Source of the DNA: CBDFLD01 sp965249005
Lineage (GTDB): Bacteria; Acidobacteriota; UBA6911
Assembly (NCBI GenBank): GCA_965249005.1
Contig: CBDFLD010000023.1
Span: 248,001 to 312,000 of the forward strand
Reading direction: 5' to 3'
DNA length: 64,000 nt
The notes beneath the pieces are model-generated. The model made no database searches and was not told the DNA's origin. It was given only the letters and a program-made list of their open reading frames with translations. The position numbers and the translations under genes are program-made. This document shows, one piece after another, positions 9,365-18,958 of this stretch; position 1 is the stretch's first letter, and each line of letters begins with the position of its first letter.

Positions 9365-11896
9365 ATGAATCTACGCCGTTTCTTCACCAAGTGTCGTCTT
9401 TCGCGGCCGCAACAAGCGTTGGCGTATTTACAGCTACGGGTAGTCAGGCTCAGCATTCTTCTGACGATGGTTGCATCCACGGTATTCCCTGGAGAAGAGG
9501 TTCGCGGCACCAACGAAGAGATCGCGGGGGATGGAGTCCAGTACCGTGCCGGAGCTTACTTTCCTGCGGGATTTCCTCTCCACGGCAAGGTGAAGCTGCT
9601 GACTGCATCGACGGTGCAAGCCGGGAGGCGCGAACGAGTGCGTATCGAATACACCGTGGGGGACATACCGCTCGATGCCGGAATCTCCCTGGAAGTATGG
9701 ACGCACTTCACCAGTGACGTCGAAGAATTCCAGGTGAGCGATCCCGGAGCACCGGCCTATTTCTCCGTCGAGTTCTCCGCCACCGATGTCGAGGCGCGAA
9801 CAAAAGGGTTTTCCAATTCGCTGACGCGCGACGACCCCAGCGTATTTCCGTATCGCAAGAAGGGCGCTGTCACGATCCGGACGGGACAGCTGATAGAAAA
9901 CGATACCGTGCGGCTCGACCTTGGAGGTCCGCCCGGTGTTCGGATGCAGCAATACGCGGAAAACCTGTTCAACTTCAGAATCGCCATCGTACGAGACGGA
10001 AAGGTTCTGGGGTACGGCGGGGACGCCAACTTGAAGGTCGTCGGCGGACCCCTGAAAAAACTCCGGGTGGTCGCGCCTTCGATCGTTCAGGCGGGGGCAA
10101 GCTTTCCTCTGGAAATAGTTCCGCTCGACACCTGGGGATCGTTGGCGAAAGATCATTTTTCTCTCTCCTTCCGCATCACCTCCCAGGGCGTGACCGGCGG
10201 CGACATTCGCTATGACGCCACGCTTCGGCACTACGTCGCGGTTGGTCTCGTCGTGCACACGCCGGGAATCGTGCGGATCGATATCGAGACCACCCAGAAG
10301 AATCTGCGCGGGAAGGCGCAGAAGAATCTGCGCGGGACAGCACAGAAGAATCTGCGCGGGACGAGCAATCCTATCTGGGTCCGCCGTCAAGCCTCCCAGC
10401 GCGTCTATTATGGGGAATTGCACCAGCACTCCTACCTTCACGATGGCCGGGGTGTGTTCGAAGAGCTCTACCTCAATGCCCGCAGAGTCGGTTTGCTCGA
10501 TTTCGCGGCCCTGACCTCCCATCATGGAATGATCAAGGGGGTCGGACCCAACTACCACTTGAAGGACTACGATTGGCAACGCGATCACTGGCCGGAGATA
10601 GAAGAAGCCAACAAGAAGATGAACGGCTGGCAAGGATTGGTCACGATCTTGGGCTACGAGTACAGCGTATCGACCGGCCTGGGTGGTCATCACAATGTTT
10701 ACTACAACGCAGACAAAGCTCCCACCCAGATGCATCTGGATCCGTTGGACCCGAACATCGCACAACTGATGGCTTCCGATCCGGGGGCGGCCCGGAAGAA
10801 GATCGCTCCGATCGCCAAACTGCTCCGGACCTTGGAACAGGTCCGAAAACCGACCTTGGTCATTCCTCACATCGGGGGGGGGCCTCCCGATTGGTCCCAT
10901 CCGACCGACCCGAGGATGGAGCGGCTCTTCGAGATCGCCTCGGTTCATGGGGTCTTCGAGGAATCCTACTTCCGACACCTGGAATCGGGAATCCGGTTGG
11001 CGGCCAGCGCCGCCGGAGACACCCACACGACCTCGATGGGAAGCGCCTACCCGGGCCTTCTCTATACGATGACCAATCCGTTGACCGGCGTGTTCGCAAG
11101 TGGGAAATCGAGGGATCAAATCTGGGATGGTCTCTATCAAAAGCGTACTTTCGCCATGACCGGAAACACACGTATGTTGATCGACTTCTCGGTAAACGGT
11201 GTCTCCATGGGAGGAGATCTTCCGTCCGGCTTGGCGGAGGAGGCCAGAATCGAGTCCCGCGTGTCCGCAACCGCCCCGATCTTGCGTGTGGAGTTGCTAA
11301 AGAACGCGGAGGTGATCTATTCCACCCATCCGGCGCGTGGATCCGGAGACTTGCTTCGGGTGGTCTGGGGGGACAACCTCTACCAGCGCCGGGCAAACGA
11401 CGGTTTGACGAGCGGTTCTCTCCAAGCGGATCGGGGGAGTCTCGTGTTGAAAACCGCGATCCATCGAGACCAGGAATTCGAACGCATCCGGCAGGACGGA
11501 AGTTCGATCGTGTGGCGGACCGCGGCAGTCTCCGGTGACCGAGATGGTTTTCTGGTCGACATTTCGCATGTTTCGGGAAAGGAGCTGCGGTTCCGCTTGG
11601 ATGATCCGGATAAGATCGGAACGATGGAGGTTAAGATTCCAATCGTCGACTTGAGACGATCCGGCGCATACTCCTGGAAACACTCCAACCCTGAGGTGCG
11701 CCACTCCTACCTCGAGAAGATGGGGGTTGTCCCTACGTTCTTCTTGCACTGTGACCTGGTGGATCCCGACGGGCCGATGGATCATAGGCTCGAATACCTC
11801 GACCGCGAAGCGCCCAAACCGGGAGACTACTACCTGGTAAGGGTGGAGCAGCTGGACACGAACAAAGGATGGTCCAGCCCGGTCTGGATCAATTGA
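9365..11896 (+). CDS. Exported DUF3604 domain protein with a triple 8-residue repeat
   Basis: An 843-residue protein of the DUF3604 family. A hydrophobic N-terminal segment (about residues 24-44) precedes a beta-rich region. At about residues 345-358 is YYGELHQHSYLHDG, the family's His-rich metal-site motif, followed by AALTSHHG, NVYYN, VIPHIGG and SAAGDTHTT, which resemble the PHP-like metal-binding core. The C-terminus is again beta-rich. Just before the catalytic core, DNA 10,298-10,366 carries three tandem 24-bp units encoding KNLRG repeats, an apparent slippage expansion. It lies 15 bp after the TIM-barrel gene. The reaction catalysed is not known for the family. Confidence 0.85.
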   Translation: MNLRRFFTKCRLSRPQQALAYLQLRVVRLSILLTMVASTVFPGEEVRGTNEEIAGDGVQYRAGAYFPAGFPLHGKVKLLTASTVQAGRRERVRIEYTVGDIPLDAGISLEVWTHFTSDVEEFQVSDPGAPAYFSVEFSATDVEARTKGFSNSLTRDDPSVFPYRKKGAVTIRTGQLIENDTVRLDLGGPPGVRMQQYAENLFNFRIAIVRDGKVLGYGGDANLKVVGGPLKKLRVVAPSIVQAGASFPLEIVPLDTWGSLAKDHFSLSFRITSQGVTGGDIRYDATLRHYVAVGLVVHTPGIVRIDIETTQKNLRGKAQKNLRGTAQKNLRGTSNPIWVRRQASQRVYYGELHQHSYLHDGRGVFEELYLNARRVGLLDFAALTSHHGMIKGVGPNYHLKDYDWQRDHWPEIEEANKKMNGWQGLVTILGYEYSVSTGLGGHHNVYYNADKAPTQMHLDPLDPNIAQLMASDPGAARKKIAPIAKLLRTLEQVRKPTLVIPHIGGGPPDWSHPTDPRMERLFEIASVHGVFEESYFRHLESGIRLAASAAGDTHTTSMGSAYPGLLYTMTNPLTGVFASGKSRDQIWDGLYQKRTFAMTGNTRMLIDFSVNGVSMGGDLPSGLAEEARIESRVSATAPILRVELLKNAEVIYSTHPARGSGDLLRVVWGDNLYQRRANDGLTSGSLQADRGSLVLKTAIHRDQEFERIRQDGSSIVWRTAAVSGDRDGFLVDISHVSGKELRFRLDDPDKIGTMEVKIPIVDLRRSGAYSWKHSNPEVRHSYLEKMGVVPTFFLHCDLVDPDGPMDHRLEYLDREAPKPGDYYLVRVEQLDTNKGWSSPVWIN
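10298..10366 (+). repeat. Three tandem 24-bp units inside the DUF3604 gene
   Basis: The unit CAGAAGAATCTGCGCGGGA and its spacer occur three times in a row with a few substitutions, adding in-frame QKNLRG-type repeats just before the metal-binding core. The unit length is a multiple of three, so the frame is kept. Confidence 0.9.
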
Positions 11897-11907
11897 AGAA
11901 GCTGTCA

Positions 11908-11942
11908 GCTTTCAGCGACTGACCGGCGCGCTGCGCCGGTCA
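11908..11942. repeat. REP-like palindrome, shorter copy
   Basis: A 10-bp perfect stem TGACCGGCGC with loop GCT (11,920-11,942), preceded by AGCTTTCAGCGAC. The core and left flank recur in the longer palindrome at 20,574-20,622, so this is a dispersed repeat and not a gene-specific terminator. It sits 24 bp after the DUF3604 stop. Confidence 0.7.
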
Positions 11943-12109
11943 CTTGGGAACGTAACTGCACTGCACAGCCTGAAAAACGTGGTTCTTGGCGATTTGCTAA
12001 GTTACACATATAACAGCAGATCCGCGAGCAGTTACTTGAGAGCGGTCAGCCATCCGGCCTTTCCCTCCGCGCGGCTGCGGACATACGCCGGAGAGCAGAG
12101 GACGGAATC

Positions 12110-13486
12110 ATGTTTCGCGAGATACTAATTCGAACAGTTTGGATCTTCCTGACTGGTGCGATCCTGTGTGTAACCGGGTGTGGGCCTTCACCGCTTCCGG
12201 TGGAGAGCATCGTTCACGAGTTGCCGATCGTGACACACTGGAGCAACACGCAGCAGTCGTTCGAGTATCTCGCGGCAGATGGGATTGATTTCTCCGTTCC
12301 CTACCCGGAGGGCGACTACGTCCCTGGGGATTGCTATCCCCGCTATCGAATGGGCACAGACTTTTATCCCGGGCTGGACCAGTACGTCGGAACCAACTTT
12401 TCGACCACGCAAGTTCCCGACGAGGACGTCGAAAAGTTCGCCGAGGAGGTCCGGACGGAGACCGGTGTGGGCATCAAGTTCCTGCGACCGGATGCGTTCG
12501 AGGCTGGACGTCTGGTCTCGGAACCGGGATTCGTTCAGGTGCTGCACGGTCGCGTCGTTCGATCCACAGAAGACGACCCCGGATCCCTGGCAACGATCTT
12601 CTTGCCCTTGAATTGGTCTGAGAATGCTGGTCCCGGCACCTACCCGATCGTGGCCAACGGGATGTACGATCTCAACTATCAAGTATTCTACCGCGTCGCC
12701 CACGCGATGGGCGGCCGTCTGCTGGCGCCATTTATCGCCAACAGCGGCGTGGCCCCTCGGACCGGTGCCATCGGAGTTCTTTGGAACGGCGGCGGCGCTG
12801 AAGCTACGTTTACCCTGAACGAACGGTCGTTCCATCAATTCGCCGCGGTCATTGATTTCGTAGCCGAGAATCTTGGCGGGGACCGCGAGCGCATTCTCAT
12901 GGGAGGAAACTCCCGGGGTGGTTCGACGACGGTCACGCTGGCCTCGAACCCACTGGACCTGAATTATACGGTCACCTTTGCCGCCGCCTCCTCGGCGCTG
13001 GCCGTATGGGGGTCCGGTCCCCAGCTGGCGAGCCCGACCTATGCCAAGCAGCTGAACAATCTGGCGCGTGTCACCGGTTTGCGGGATGCGTGGCGCTCGG
13101 GATGGCGGTACCCGGAAGGCGCCAACCCACAGCTGGCGGGGCTCACGGCTCACGCGGCGACAGCCCGCATCCTGACCGGGAGATCGGATGTGGCTGAAAT
13201 CGACAGCACCTGGAGTCCGTCGGCTCCGGGGTTCGTGAACCGCCTGAAAGAGGAACAGACGCAGCTATACCTCGAGATCTCCGGGCACGATACGATTCCG
13301 TTCGTCAAGCAGCTCGAGTACGCCAGGACGCTCGAAGCCGCCGCGATACCCGTGCATGTCGATGTGCTCGTGCGAAGGGGACATACCCCTCGCTACGTCA
13401 CGGCGATACGCGAAAGACACCCCGTCGCGAAAGACACCCCGTCATTGAAGGGTCGCGGAACGATCTGGGGTCTTTCCGAGGACTGA
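12110..13486 (+). CDS. Alpha/beta-hydrolase lipoprotein
   Basis: A 458-residue protein with a lipobox VTGC (Cys24) after a hydrophobic signal, so probably anchored to a membrane outside the cytoplasm. GGNSRGG at about residues 264-270 is a nucleophile elbow (GxSxG), and the closing DTIPFVKQLEYARTLEAAAIPV...GHTPR segment supplies candidate Asp and His of the triad. The substrate is unknown; esterase or lipase is the broad class. The extreme 3' end contains a 17-bp tandem duplication (about 13,403-13,441) that shifts the frame of the last twenty or so residues, so the present C-terminus may not be ancestral. Confidence 0.75.
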   Translation: MFREILIRTVWIFLTGAILCVTGCGPSPLPVESIVHELPIVTHWSNTQQSFEYLAADGIDFSVPYPEGDYVPGDCYPRYRMGTDFYPGLDQYVGTNFSTTQVPDEDVEKFAEEVRTETGVGIKFLRPDAFEAGRLVSEPGFVQVLHGRVVRSTEDDPGSLATIFLPLNWSENAGPGTYPIVANGMYDLNYQVFYRVAHAMGGRLLAPFIANSGVAPRTGAIGVLWNGGGAEATFTLNERSFHQFAAVIDFVAENLGGDRERILMGGNSRGGSTTVTLASNPLDLNYTVTFAAASSALAVWGSGPQLASPTYAKQLNNLARVTGLRDAWRSGWRYPEGANPQLAGLTAHAATARILTGRSDVAEIDSTWSPSAPGFVNRLKEEQTQLYLEISGHDTIPFVKQLEYARTLEAAAIPVHVDVLVRRGHTPRYVTAIRERHPVAKDTPSLKGRGTIWGLSED

Positions 13487-13492
13487 GTCGAA

Positions 13493-13513
13493 GCCGCTCA
13501 CGGCGTGAGCGGC
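13493..13513. terminator. Hairpin between convergent genes
   Basis: A perfect 9-bp stem (GCCGCTCAC with its complement) and a 3-nt loop lie seven bases after the hydrolase stop and before the end of the convergent PIG-L gene. There is no U-run, so it is either a Rho-independent-like bidirectional structure or a simple REP-type palindrome. Confidence 0.45.
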
Positions 13514-13561
13514 GTACGTCGGCGTGCCGCGCCGCCCGAGATGCTGCTCTGACAGTCCGGC

Positions 13562-14338
13562 TCAAAAGATGTCGTCTTCTTTTTCAGCAGATCCCGCCTC
13601 GGGTAACGCCCGCCGGAGAAACACGCGCCCCTGCAAAATCTCCTCGTGAACCTCCCGTATCTGATCCGTTCGATTCGCCCATTGCGTCTGGTGGCATTCA
13701 ATCGCCTTCAGGACCGGCGGCAGGTGCTTGCCGGCATCCACCACGGTGGTGAGGAGTGCATCGTCGACCGAGTGGAACTGTCGGGCCCGGCTGGACGGCG
13801 CCAGTTGATGTAACGAGGCTGGAAATGCCAGGTAGTAGAGCTTGGCCGAGCGATGTCGCAGTTTCGATTTTTGCTGCAGAACCTCTGTCACCACATTGCT
13901 GGCCGTTCGGTGATCCAGATGTCCGCTCAAACCATCCGGCCCCCAGGTCAGAATGACATCGGGTTTCTTGTCGTCGATGATGGTGCGGAGACGCTTGGCA
14001 ATTGCCTGCATCACCGATCGGTCGGCCGTCGCTCCATCCTGAAAACGCAACAGAATCGGGGGTTTGATCCCGAGGTGCCGGCAGGAACATCGCACCTCTT
14101 GCTCCCGGGCGGCCCCGAGGGCGTCTCCTGCCGGAATATCCGTATTGCTCGCTCCCACTTGGCCGGAGGTGATAGTCACCAGAAAGACCTGATGACCCTC
14201 GGCCGCATACTTGACGAGCAACGCACCCGGAACGATTTCATCGTCGGGATGAGCGAACACGGCCAGCAGCGTCTTGGCTTCGCCCGGCGCGGAATACAGT
14301 AAACCAACAACCGCCATTACTCCGATTCGTAAGAGCAT
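13562..14338 (-). CDS. PIG-L/LmbE family deacetylase, exported
   Basis: A 258-residue zinc-dependent N-deacetylase. The AHPDDE motif is at residues 29-34 (His30, Asp32, Asp33), and GLSGHLDHR at about residue 137 gives the third zinc ligand region, as in LmbE-like deacetylases acting on N-acetylglucosaminyl substrates. An N-terminal signal peptide (MLLRIGVMAVVGLLYSAPGEA) points to export, unlike the cytosolic mycothiol enzymes. It stands alone on the minus strand between two plus-strand genes. The natural substrate cannot be inferred. Confidence 0.88.
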   Translation of the reverse strand: MLLRIGVMAVVGLLYSAPGEAKTLLAVFAHPDDEIVPGALLVKYAAEGHQVFLVTITSGQVGASNTDIPAGDALGAAREQEVRCSCRHLGIKPPILLRFQDGATADRSVMQAIAKRLRTIIDDKKPDVILTWGPDGLSGHLDHRTASNVVTEVLQQKSKLRHRSAKLYYLAFPASLHQLAPSSRARQFHSVDDALLTTVVDAGKHLPPVLKAIECHQTQWANRTDQIREVHEEILQGRVFLRRALPEAGSAEKEDDIF

Positions 14339-14475
14339 ATTGCACTCCCTGTAGAGACGCCCGATGGAGTCGTCTGTTCCGATCCTTCTCGCTATCGGTC
14401 ACTATTCACTTGTAACTATCGGATGTCAACGTATCCTATGGCACGTATGTTCCTGGGGGAAGGAGGTTACAAACG

Positions 14476-15741
14476 ATGGACAACGGTATCACACCCGAGC
14501 TCTGCAACAAGTGCGATGCCGGACTTCTAACTTTGCCCAGATCATACAGGTACTCCCCAAAGGGCCTTCCCTTCGCCTTTGCCTTTCTGCTCTTGGCCTT
14601 TGCCAGTCAGGGATGCGTCAAGGTTCCGAAGCGAATCCCCTTGCCTGCCACGTTGGTGGCTCAGGCCACGATTCCCGGGATGGTGGACGTTCGATACTGG
14701 GGGGACGAACCGCCGCTATACCTCGATCAATGGTACAACGCGACACGGGAACAACTTCAGAAGGACTTCGCCGGCGTCTTCGGGCGCCCCCACGCGTATT
14801 TGACCATATCCGGCGGTGGGGCCGACGGTGCCTTTGGCGCGGGATTGTTGAACGGGTGGACCGAAGCGGGCACGCGACCGGTGTTCACCGTGGTCACCGG
14901 GATCAGTACGGGTGCGTTGATCGCTCCTTTCGCTTTTCTCGGACCCGAGTTCGATGATGAGCTCGAGAAGGTCTACACGGAGACCAGCACCGAGGACATT
15001 CTCGACAAACGGGGCATGTTGACCACTCTTCGCAGCGACGCAGCCGCAAGTAGCAAGCCATTGGCAGAGCTCCTAACCCACTACATTACCGAAGAAATGC
15101 GTCAGGCCATTGCCGCCGAACATCGGAGCGGCCGGCGACTCCTGGTCGGCACGACCAATCTTGACGCTGCACGACCGGTGATCTGGAGTCTCGGTGCCAT
15201 CGCCAACAGCCCGGGCCCACGGTCTTTGTATCTGATGCGGCAAGTACTCCTGGCTTCGGCTTCGATTCCGGGAGCGTTTCCACCAGTCCTCATCGGGGTC
15301 GAGGCAGACGGGCGAGCGTTCGATGAGATTCATGTCGACGGGGGGGTCACAGCTCAGGTGTTCCTATCTCCAGTCGGGTTTGATTGGCGCCGTATTCAGG
15401 AAAAGCTCGAGATCCCCAGCAAACCCCAGATATATATCATTCGCAACGCACAAATCGAACCAACATGGGAGACCGTGACAAACAGATTCGGCCCGATCAT
15501 CAGCCGGTCCGTGTCCGCTCTGATCCGGACTCAGGGAATCGGGGATCTCTACCGAATCTATCTGCAGGCAAAGCGGGACAACCTCGGTTTCAACCTGGCC
15601 TCTATTCCGGTCGACTTCGAACAGAAGCCGAAAGAAATCTTCGATGTCGAGTACATGAAGCAGCTCTTCGATGTGGGACACAAACTGGCCGGCTCCAGCA
15701 GTGTCTGGAGGATGCGTCCGCCAGGCTTTTCGGAAAACTGA
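14476..15741 (+). CDS. Patatin-like phospholipase lipoprotein
   Basis: A 421-residue patatin-domain protein with all three hallmarks: glycine-rich oxyanion motif GGGADGAFGAG (about residues 113-123), nucleophile elbow GISTG (Ser about 144) and catalytic DGG in HVDGGV (about 287). The N-terminus ends in AFASQGC, a lipobox with Cys47 after a hydrophobic segment, so it is likely a membrane-anchored lipid acyl hydrolase. The start ATG 14,476 follows GGAGG. The unusually long pre-lipobox segment (46 residues with two Cys) leaves some doubt about the true start. Confidence 0.85.
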   Translation: MDNGITPELCNKCDAGLLTLPRSYRYSPKGLPFAFAFLLLAFASQGCVKVPKRIPLPATLVAQATIPGMVDVRYWGDEPPLYLDQWYNATREQLQKDFAGVFGRPHAYLTISGGGADGAFGAGLLNGWTEAGTRPVFTVVTGISTGALIAPFAFLGPEFDDELEKVYTETSTEDILDKRGMLTTLRSDAAASSKPLAELLTHYITEEMRQAIAAEHRSGRRLLVGTTNLDAARPVIWSLGAIANSPGPRSLYLMRQVLLASASIPGAFPPVLIGVEADGRAFDEIHVDGGVTAQVFLSPVGFDWRRIQEKLEIPSKPQIYIIRNAQIEPTWETVTNRFGPIISRSVSALIRTQGIGDLYRIYLQAKRDNLGFNLASIPVDFEQKPKEIFDVEYMKQLFDVGHKLAGSSSVWRMRPPGFSEN

Positions 15742-15801
15742 GCCCACGCGCAGCTGCAGAAGAACCCAGTAGAAATCATCGCGAAGGACTGGAGTACGAA
15801 A

Positions 15802-16722
15802 GTGCCCACAACAGATCTAGAAACAGTCATTGCCATACCGCCCGTTCCCTTCCGAGAGGGTCGGATCGACTTTTCGGCCCACGAGAAAAACGTGAACTTC
15901 TTGGTGGAACGCAACTTTCTGAGTGGTCGGCGTAAACGAGCAATCGCGATCGGAGGTACCAGTCTGATTCATCACCTGGACTTCGAGAGCCTGGCTCGGG
16001 TCACCGATGCAACCGGGCAGGTGATCCAACAAAGGGCGATCCTGATTGCCGGTATCGTACCCAGCCCTCTCTCGGCGGCAAGAGCCTGGATCGATCGAAC
16101 CATGAAGAGTGCACGGGCACCGGATTATTTTCTGCTGATGCCCATCGCGGGGATCCACAATCCCGAAGGCCTCCGGCGCGATCTCGGAACGCTCATCGAC
16201 TCGTGTGCGGAACACTCCGGAGCGCGGTTTCTGCTTTACATGCGGCAGCGCAGCCTGGTCCCGGTCTTCTCGCAAATGCTGAACGAACACCGGGGCCTCG
16301 AGGGAGTGAAGGTAGGAACGGTGGCACAGGACGTCGCCAGTCTCATTGCCGGCGTTCCTCGAGAAAAGCGAGTCTTGTGGGGCGTCGGGGATCGAGCCAC
16401 CGAAGCCGCCGAGCTCGGCTCACGCGGCCATACTTCCGGGATCACGTTGATCTGTCCGCGTGCTTGTGACGGGATCCACAACGCGTACCACGGCGGGGAG
16501 TTTCAAGAAGCTTACCGACTCGAGGGGATTGTCGGAGAGCTGGAAAGCATTCGATTCGAGAATGAGCGGGCACACAACTACTCCGCCGTGGTCTCGGCGG
16601 CCAAGGTCGCGGGTTTCGGGGATGTCGATCTGGGTGATGGAGGCCCTTTCAACGCCGAGCCGCCGAGCGAAGTCACCAGGGCGATCGAGCGCTGCATGAA
16701 GGTCCTGGCGGAGTATCACTGA
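15802..16722 (+). CDS. Dihydrodipicolinate synthase/N-acetylneuraminate lyase family aldolase
   Basis: A 306-residue class I aldolase-like TIM barrel. The N-terminal VIAIPPVPFREGRIDFSAHEKNVNFLV matches the DHDPS family opening, LLYMRQ carries the expected active-site Tyr and GVKVG the Schiff-base Lys candidate. The usual GTTGE motif near residue 45 is replaced by IGGTSLI, so it is more likely a catabolic keto-acid aldolase than a lysine-biosynthetic enzyme. GTG 15,802 is the start used, 60 bp after the patatin gene; no ATG fits the family N-terminus. Confidence 0.72.
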   Translation: MPTTDLETVIAIPPVPFREGRIDFSAHEKNVNFLVERNFLSGRRKRAIAIGGTSLIHHLDFESLARVTDATGQVIQQRAILIAGIVPSPLSAARAWIDRTMKSARAPDYFLLMPIAGIHNPEGLRRDLGTLIDSCAEHSGARFLLYMRQRSLVPVFSQMLNEHRGLEGVKVGTVAQDVASLIAGVPREKRVLWGVGDRATEAAELGSRGHTSGITLICPRACDGIHNAYHGGEFQEAYRLEGIVGELESIRFENERAHNYSAVVSAAKVAGFGDVDLGDGGPFNAEPPSEVTRAIERCMKVLAEYH

Positions 16723-16746
16723 GGTGTGGGTGACGGGCAACAAGGC

Positions 16747-17274
16747 TTACGAACTATCCCGATCCTGCGCCTCCAGGTAGACACGGGAAAAATCGACGTA
16801 GCGCTGTGACGCCTCTCGAATCAGATCGAGATCTTTCTGGCGGACTTCGCGTTGGACCTTGGCGGGTGCGCCCAGGACGATACTGCCGGGCGGAATGACC
16901 GTGGACTGGGTTACCAGGGCCCCTGCCCCGATGATGCTATCTTCTCCAATGACCACGTCATCCATGACAATGGATCCCATACCGATCAAGACATGGTCCG
17001 CAATCGTGCAACCGTGCAACACGACGTGATGCCCCACGGTCACGTCGCTGCCGATGTGGACGGGAGCTTTTTCGAAGTGAACGTGGAGCATGCATAGATC
17101 TTGTATGTTCGTCCGGTCCCCGATTCGAATGCGATGCATGTCTCCCCGGATAACGGTTTGGTACCACACACTGGACAGTTCGCCAATCCAGACATCACCG
17201 ATCACTTCGGCGGATTCTGCCACGAATACAGTTTTGTCAATCCTAGGCACGCGATCTTTGAAAGCACGGATCAT
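16747..17274 (-). CDS. Gamma-class carbonic anhydrase-like hexapeptide protein (YrdA/PaaY family)
   Basis: A 175-residue left-handed beta-helix protein with hexapeptide repeats. LHVHF, VGHHVVLHG carry the three zinc-ligand histidines of gamma carbonic anhydrases. The start is set at ATG 17,274, which has GGAG at 7 nt and begins at the family's usual MIRAFKDRVPRID. The frame continues upstream to 17,367 without family similarity. It ends 25 bp from the convergent aldolase and follows the symporter gene, 58 bp downstream, so the two may be co-transcribed. Proteins of this type are often zinc-bound but enzymatically uncharacterised. Confidence 0.88.
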   Translation of the reverse strand: MIRAFKDRVPRIDKTVFVAESAEVIGDVWIGELSSVWYQTVIRGDMHRIRIGDRTNIQDLCMLHVHFEKAPVHIGSDVTVGHHVVLHGCTIADHVLIGMGSIVMDDVVIGEDSIIGAGALVTQSTVIPPGSIVLGAPAKVQREVRQKDLDLIREASQRYVDFSRVYLEAQDRDSS

Positions 17275-17332
17275 TTCGACGTCTCCGCTGTCGGCACGAG
17301 ATTCCCGTGCGAAAGTCAACGCCTCGCCTCCA

Positions 17333-18907
17333 CTACCAGTAGACGATGTACAGGCCGACAAAAACACTCACGACCGCGATCCACCAGAGGCTCAGGTATC
17401 TATACCAAGGGTAACCCTGGGAAAGCACTTCTTCGGGCAGACGTGTCAACGAGCTCTTCCACAGAGTTTGCTCGATTCTTTCCACCGGATGGGGTTTCGT
17501 TACCAGACTGAGGGCTATCATGAAAACCAATGAAAAGACAAAGACCACACCGGCGATATTGAACGGATTGGTTTGAACACCGAGAACCCGCAAACCATAG
17601 GGGAGCACGAACAGCGGAAAGCAGAGCCCTAGTGTCCAGAGGGCGGCGGTTTCGGTGGCATTCTTCCAGAAGACCGCCAAGAGAAAGATAACGATGATCG
17701 GCGCGGCGATAAAAAACCAGCACTCTTGGAAGTACGAAAAGATGGTTCCGAAGCTAAGCACCACGGGAGCCCAGACGCACCCGATCACCAGAACGAGGCC
17801 CCCGAAAATACGGCCAAACCGGATCACCTCGTCTTCCGAAGCCTCGGGGCGGTAGCTCTTCTTGTATATGTCGATGGTCGCGATGGTCGAGCTCGAATTG
17901 ATCAATGCCTGGATCGTCGACATGATCGCACCGACCAAACCTGCAAAAACGAGACCCCGCAGTCCTGAAGGAATGACATTTTGAATAAGGAAAGGAAGGG
18001 CTTGGTCTCCTTCGGCCAGGTTGGGGTCCAACGCGTAGGCGACAAGACCAGGAAAGACATAGGCTACAGAGGTAAAGATCCCCAAAGCACAGGCAAAAAT
18101 CACCCCCATCTTGGCATGCCATTCGTTCTTCGCCCCCAGACATGTCTGGTTGATGTACTGGTTGGTGCAGAAATACCAAGGATTCGTGGATAGAGCCAAA
18201 ACGACCATGGCGGTCCAGGGGAGGTTTGGATCCGTGGCGGGGAGTACGAGGTGAGCTCTAGCCCCTTCACCAATAATCGCGGAAAATCCCCCTGGAACCT
18301 TTGCCAGTCCCAAAAAAAAAGTGAGCAGGCCTCCCCCGATCAGAAGCGTCGACTGGAATACCTGAGTCCAGGCAACCGACGCCATTCCCCCGAAGATCAC
18401 GTAGGCACCCGAAATGACGGCCAGCCCCCAAAAGGCCAGGTAAAGATTGATTCCGAGCATCTGGTTCAAGAGAAATCCGCCGGAAAAGATGACTCCCGCC
18501 AGGTTGATGAAGACGTAACTCAGCACACTGATGACGGCAAAGAGAATCCGGGTTCTCCCGCCGTAGCGAAGCTCGAGGAATTCCGGCATCGTGATCAGCC
18601 GGCTGCGCAGATAGATGGGCAAAAAGATCCATAGCAACATGCTGTAAGCAACGAAGTTGAGCCACTCCCAGTTCGCCACCGCGAGGCCATGCGAGTAGGC
18701 ATACCCGACCATGCCCACGAGTTGTTCCGTGCTGATCGAGGCTCCAATCATCGACAACCCGACGACGTACCACGACAGCGTTCCAGTGGTGATGAAGAAA
18801 TCGCGGGCGCTTTCCTTCTTCTTCCTCCCGGCCCAAAACCCAATCCCAACCACGACGATGAAGTAGGCGATGAATACCGAAATATCCGGGATCGACATTT
18901 GCTTCAT
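17333..18907 (-). CDS. Sodium:solute symporter (SSS family)
   Basis: A 524-residue protein with about 13-14 membrane segments starting with an out-facing N-terminus, as in SSS transporters of the LeuT fold. Recognisable parts include FWAGRKKKESARDFFITTGTLSW, GASISTEQLVG (helix 1), and the GLVGAIMSTIQALINSSSTI segment that normally carries the second sodium-site serines. Related family members move sugars, vitamins or carboxylates with sodium. The substrate is unknown; neighbouring aldolase suggests a sugar acid, which is inference. Confidence 0.9.
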   Translation of the reverse strand: MKQMSIPDISVFIAYFIVVVGIGFWAGRKKKESARDFFITTGTLSWYVVGLSMIGASISTEQLVGMVGYAYSHGLAVANWEWLNFVAYSMLLWIFLPIYLRSRLITMPEFLELRYGGRTRILFAVISVLSYVFINLAGVIFSGGFLLNQMLGINLYLAFWGLAVISGAYVIFGGMASVAWTQVFQSTLLIGGGLLTFFLGLAKVPGGFSAIIGEGARAHLVLPATDPNLPWTAMVVLALSTNPWYFCTNQYINQTCLGAKNEWHAKMGVIFACALGIFTSVAYVFPGLVAYALDPNLAEGDQALPFLIQNVIPSGLRGLVFAGLVGAIMSTIQALINSSSTIATIDIYKKSYRPEASEDEVIRFGRIFGGLVLVIGCVWAPVVLSFGTIFSYFQECWFFIAAPIIVIFLLAVFWKNATETAALWTLGLCFPLFVLPYGLRVLGVQTNPFNIAGVVFVFSLVFMIALSLVTKPHPVERIEQTLWKSSLTRLPEEVLSQGYPWYRYLSLWWIAVVSVFVGLYIVYW

Positions 18908-18958
18908 GGGCGCCTATTCTAGAAGCCCCACTACCAAATTGAAACAACGGGAGGTCCC

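Noticed and set aside
10298..10366. Possible CRISPR-like repeat
   Set aside because: The units are directly adjacent without spacers and are in-frame coding duplications.
9434..11140. A 568-codon minus-strand frame
   Set aside because: It is antisense to the DUF3604 gene, whose motifs are clear; a GC-rich shadow frame.
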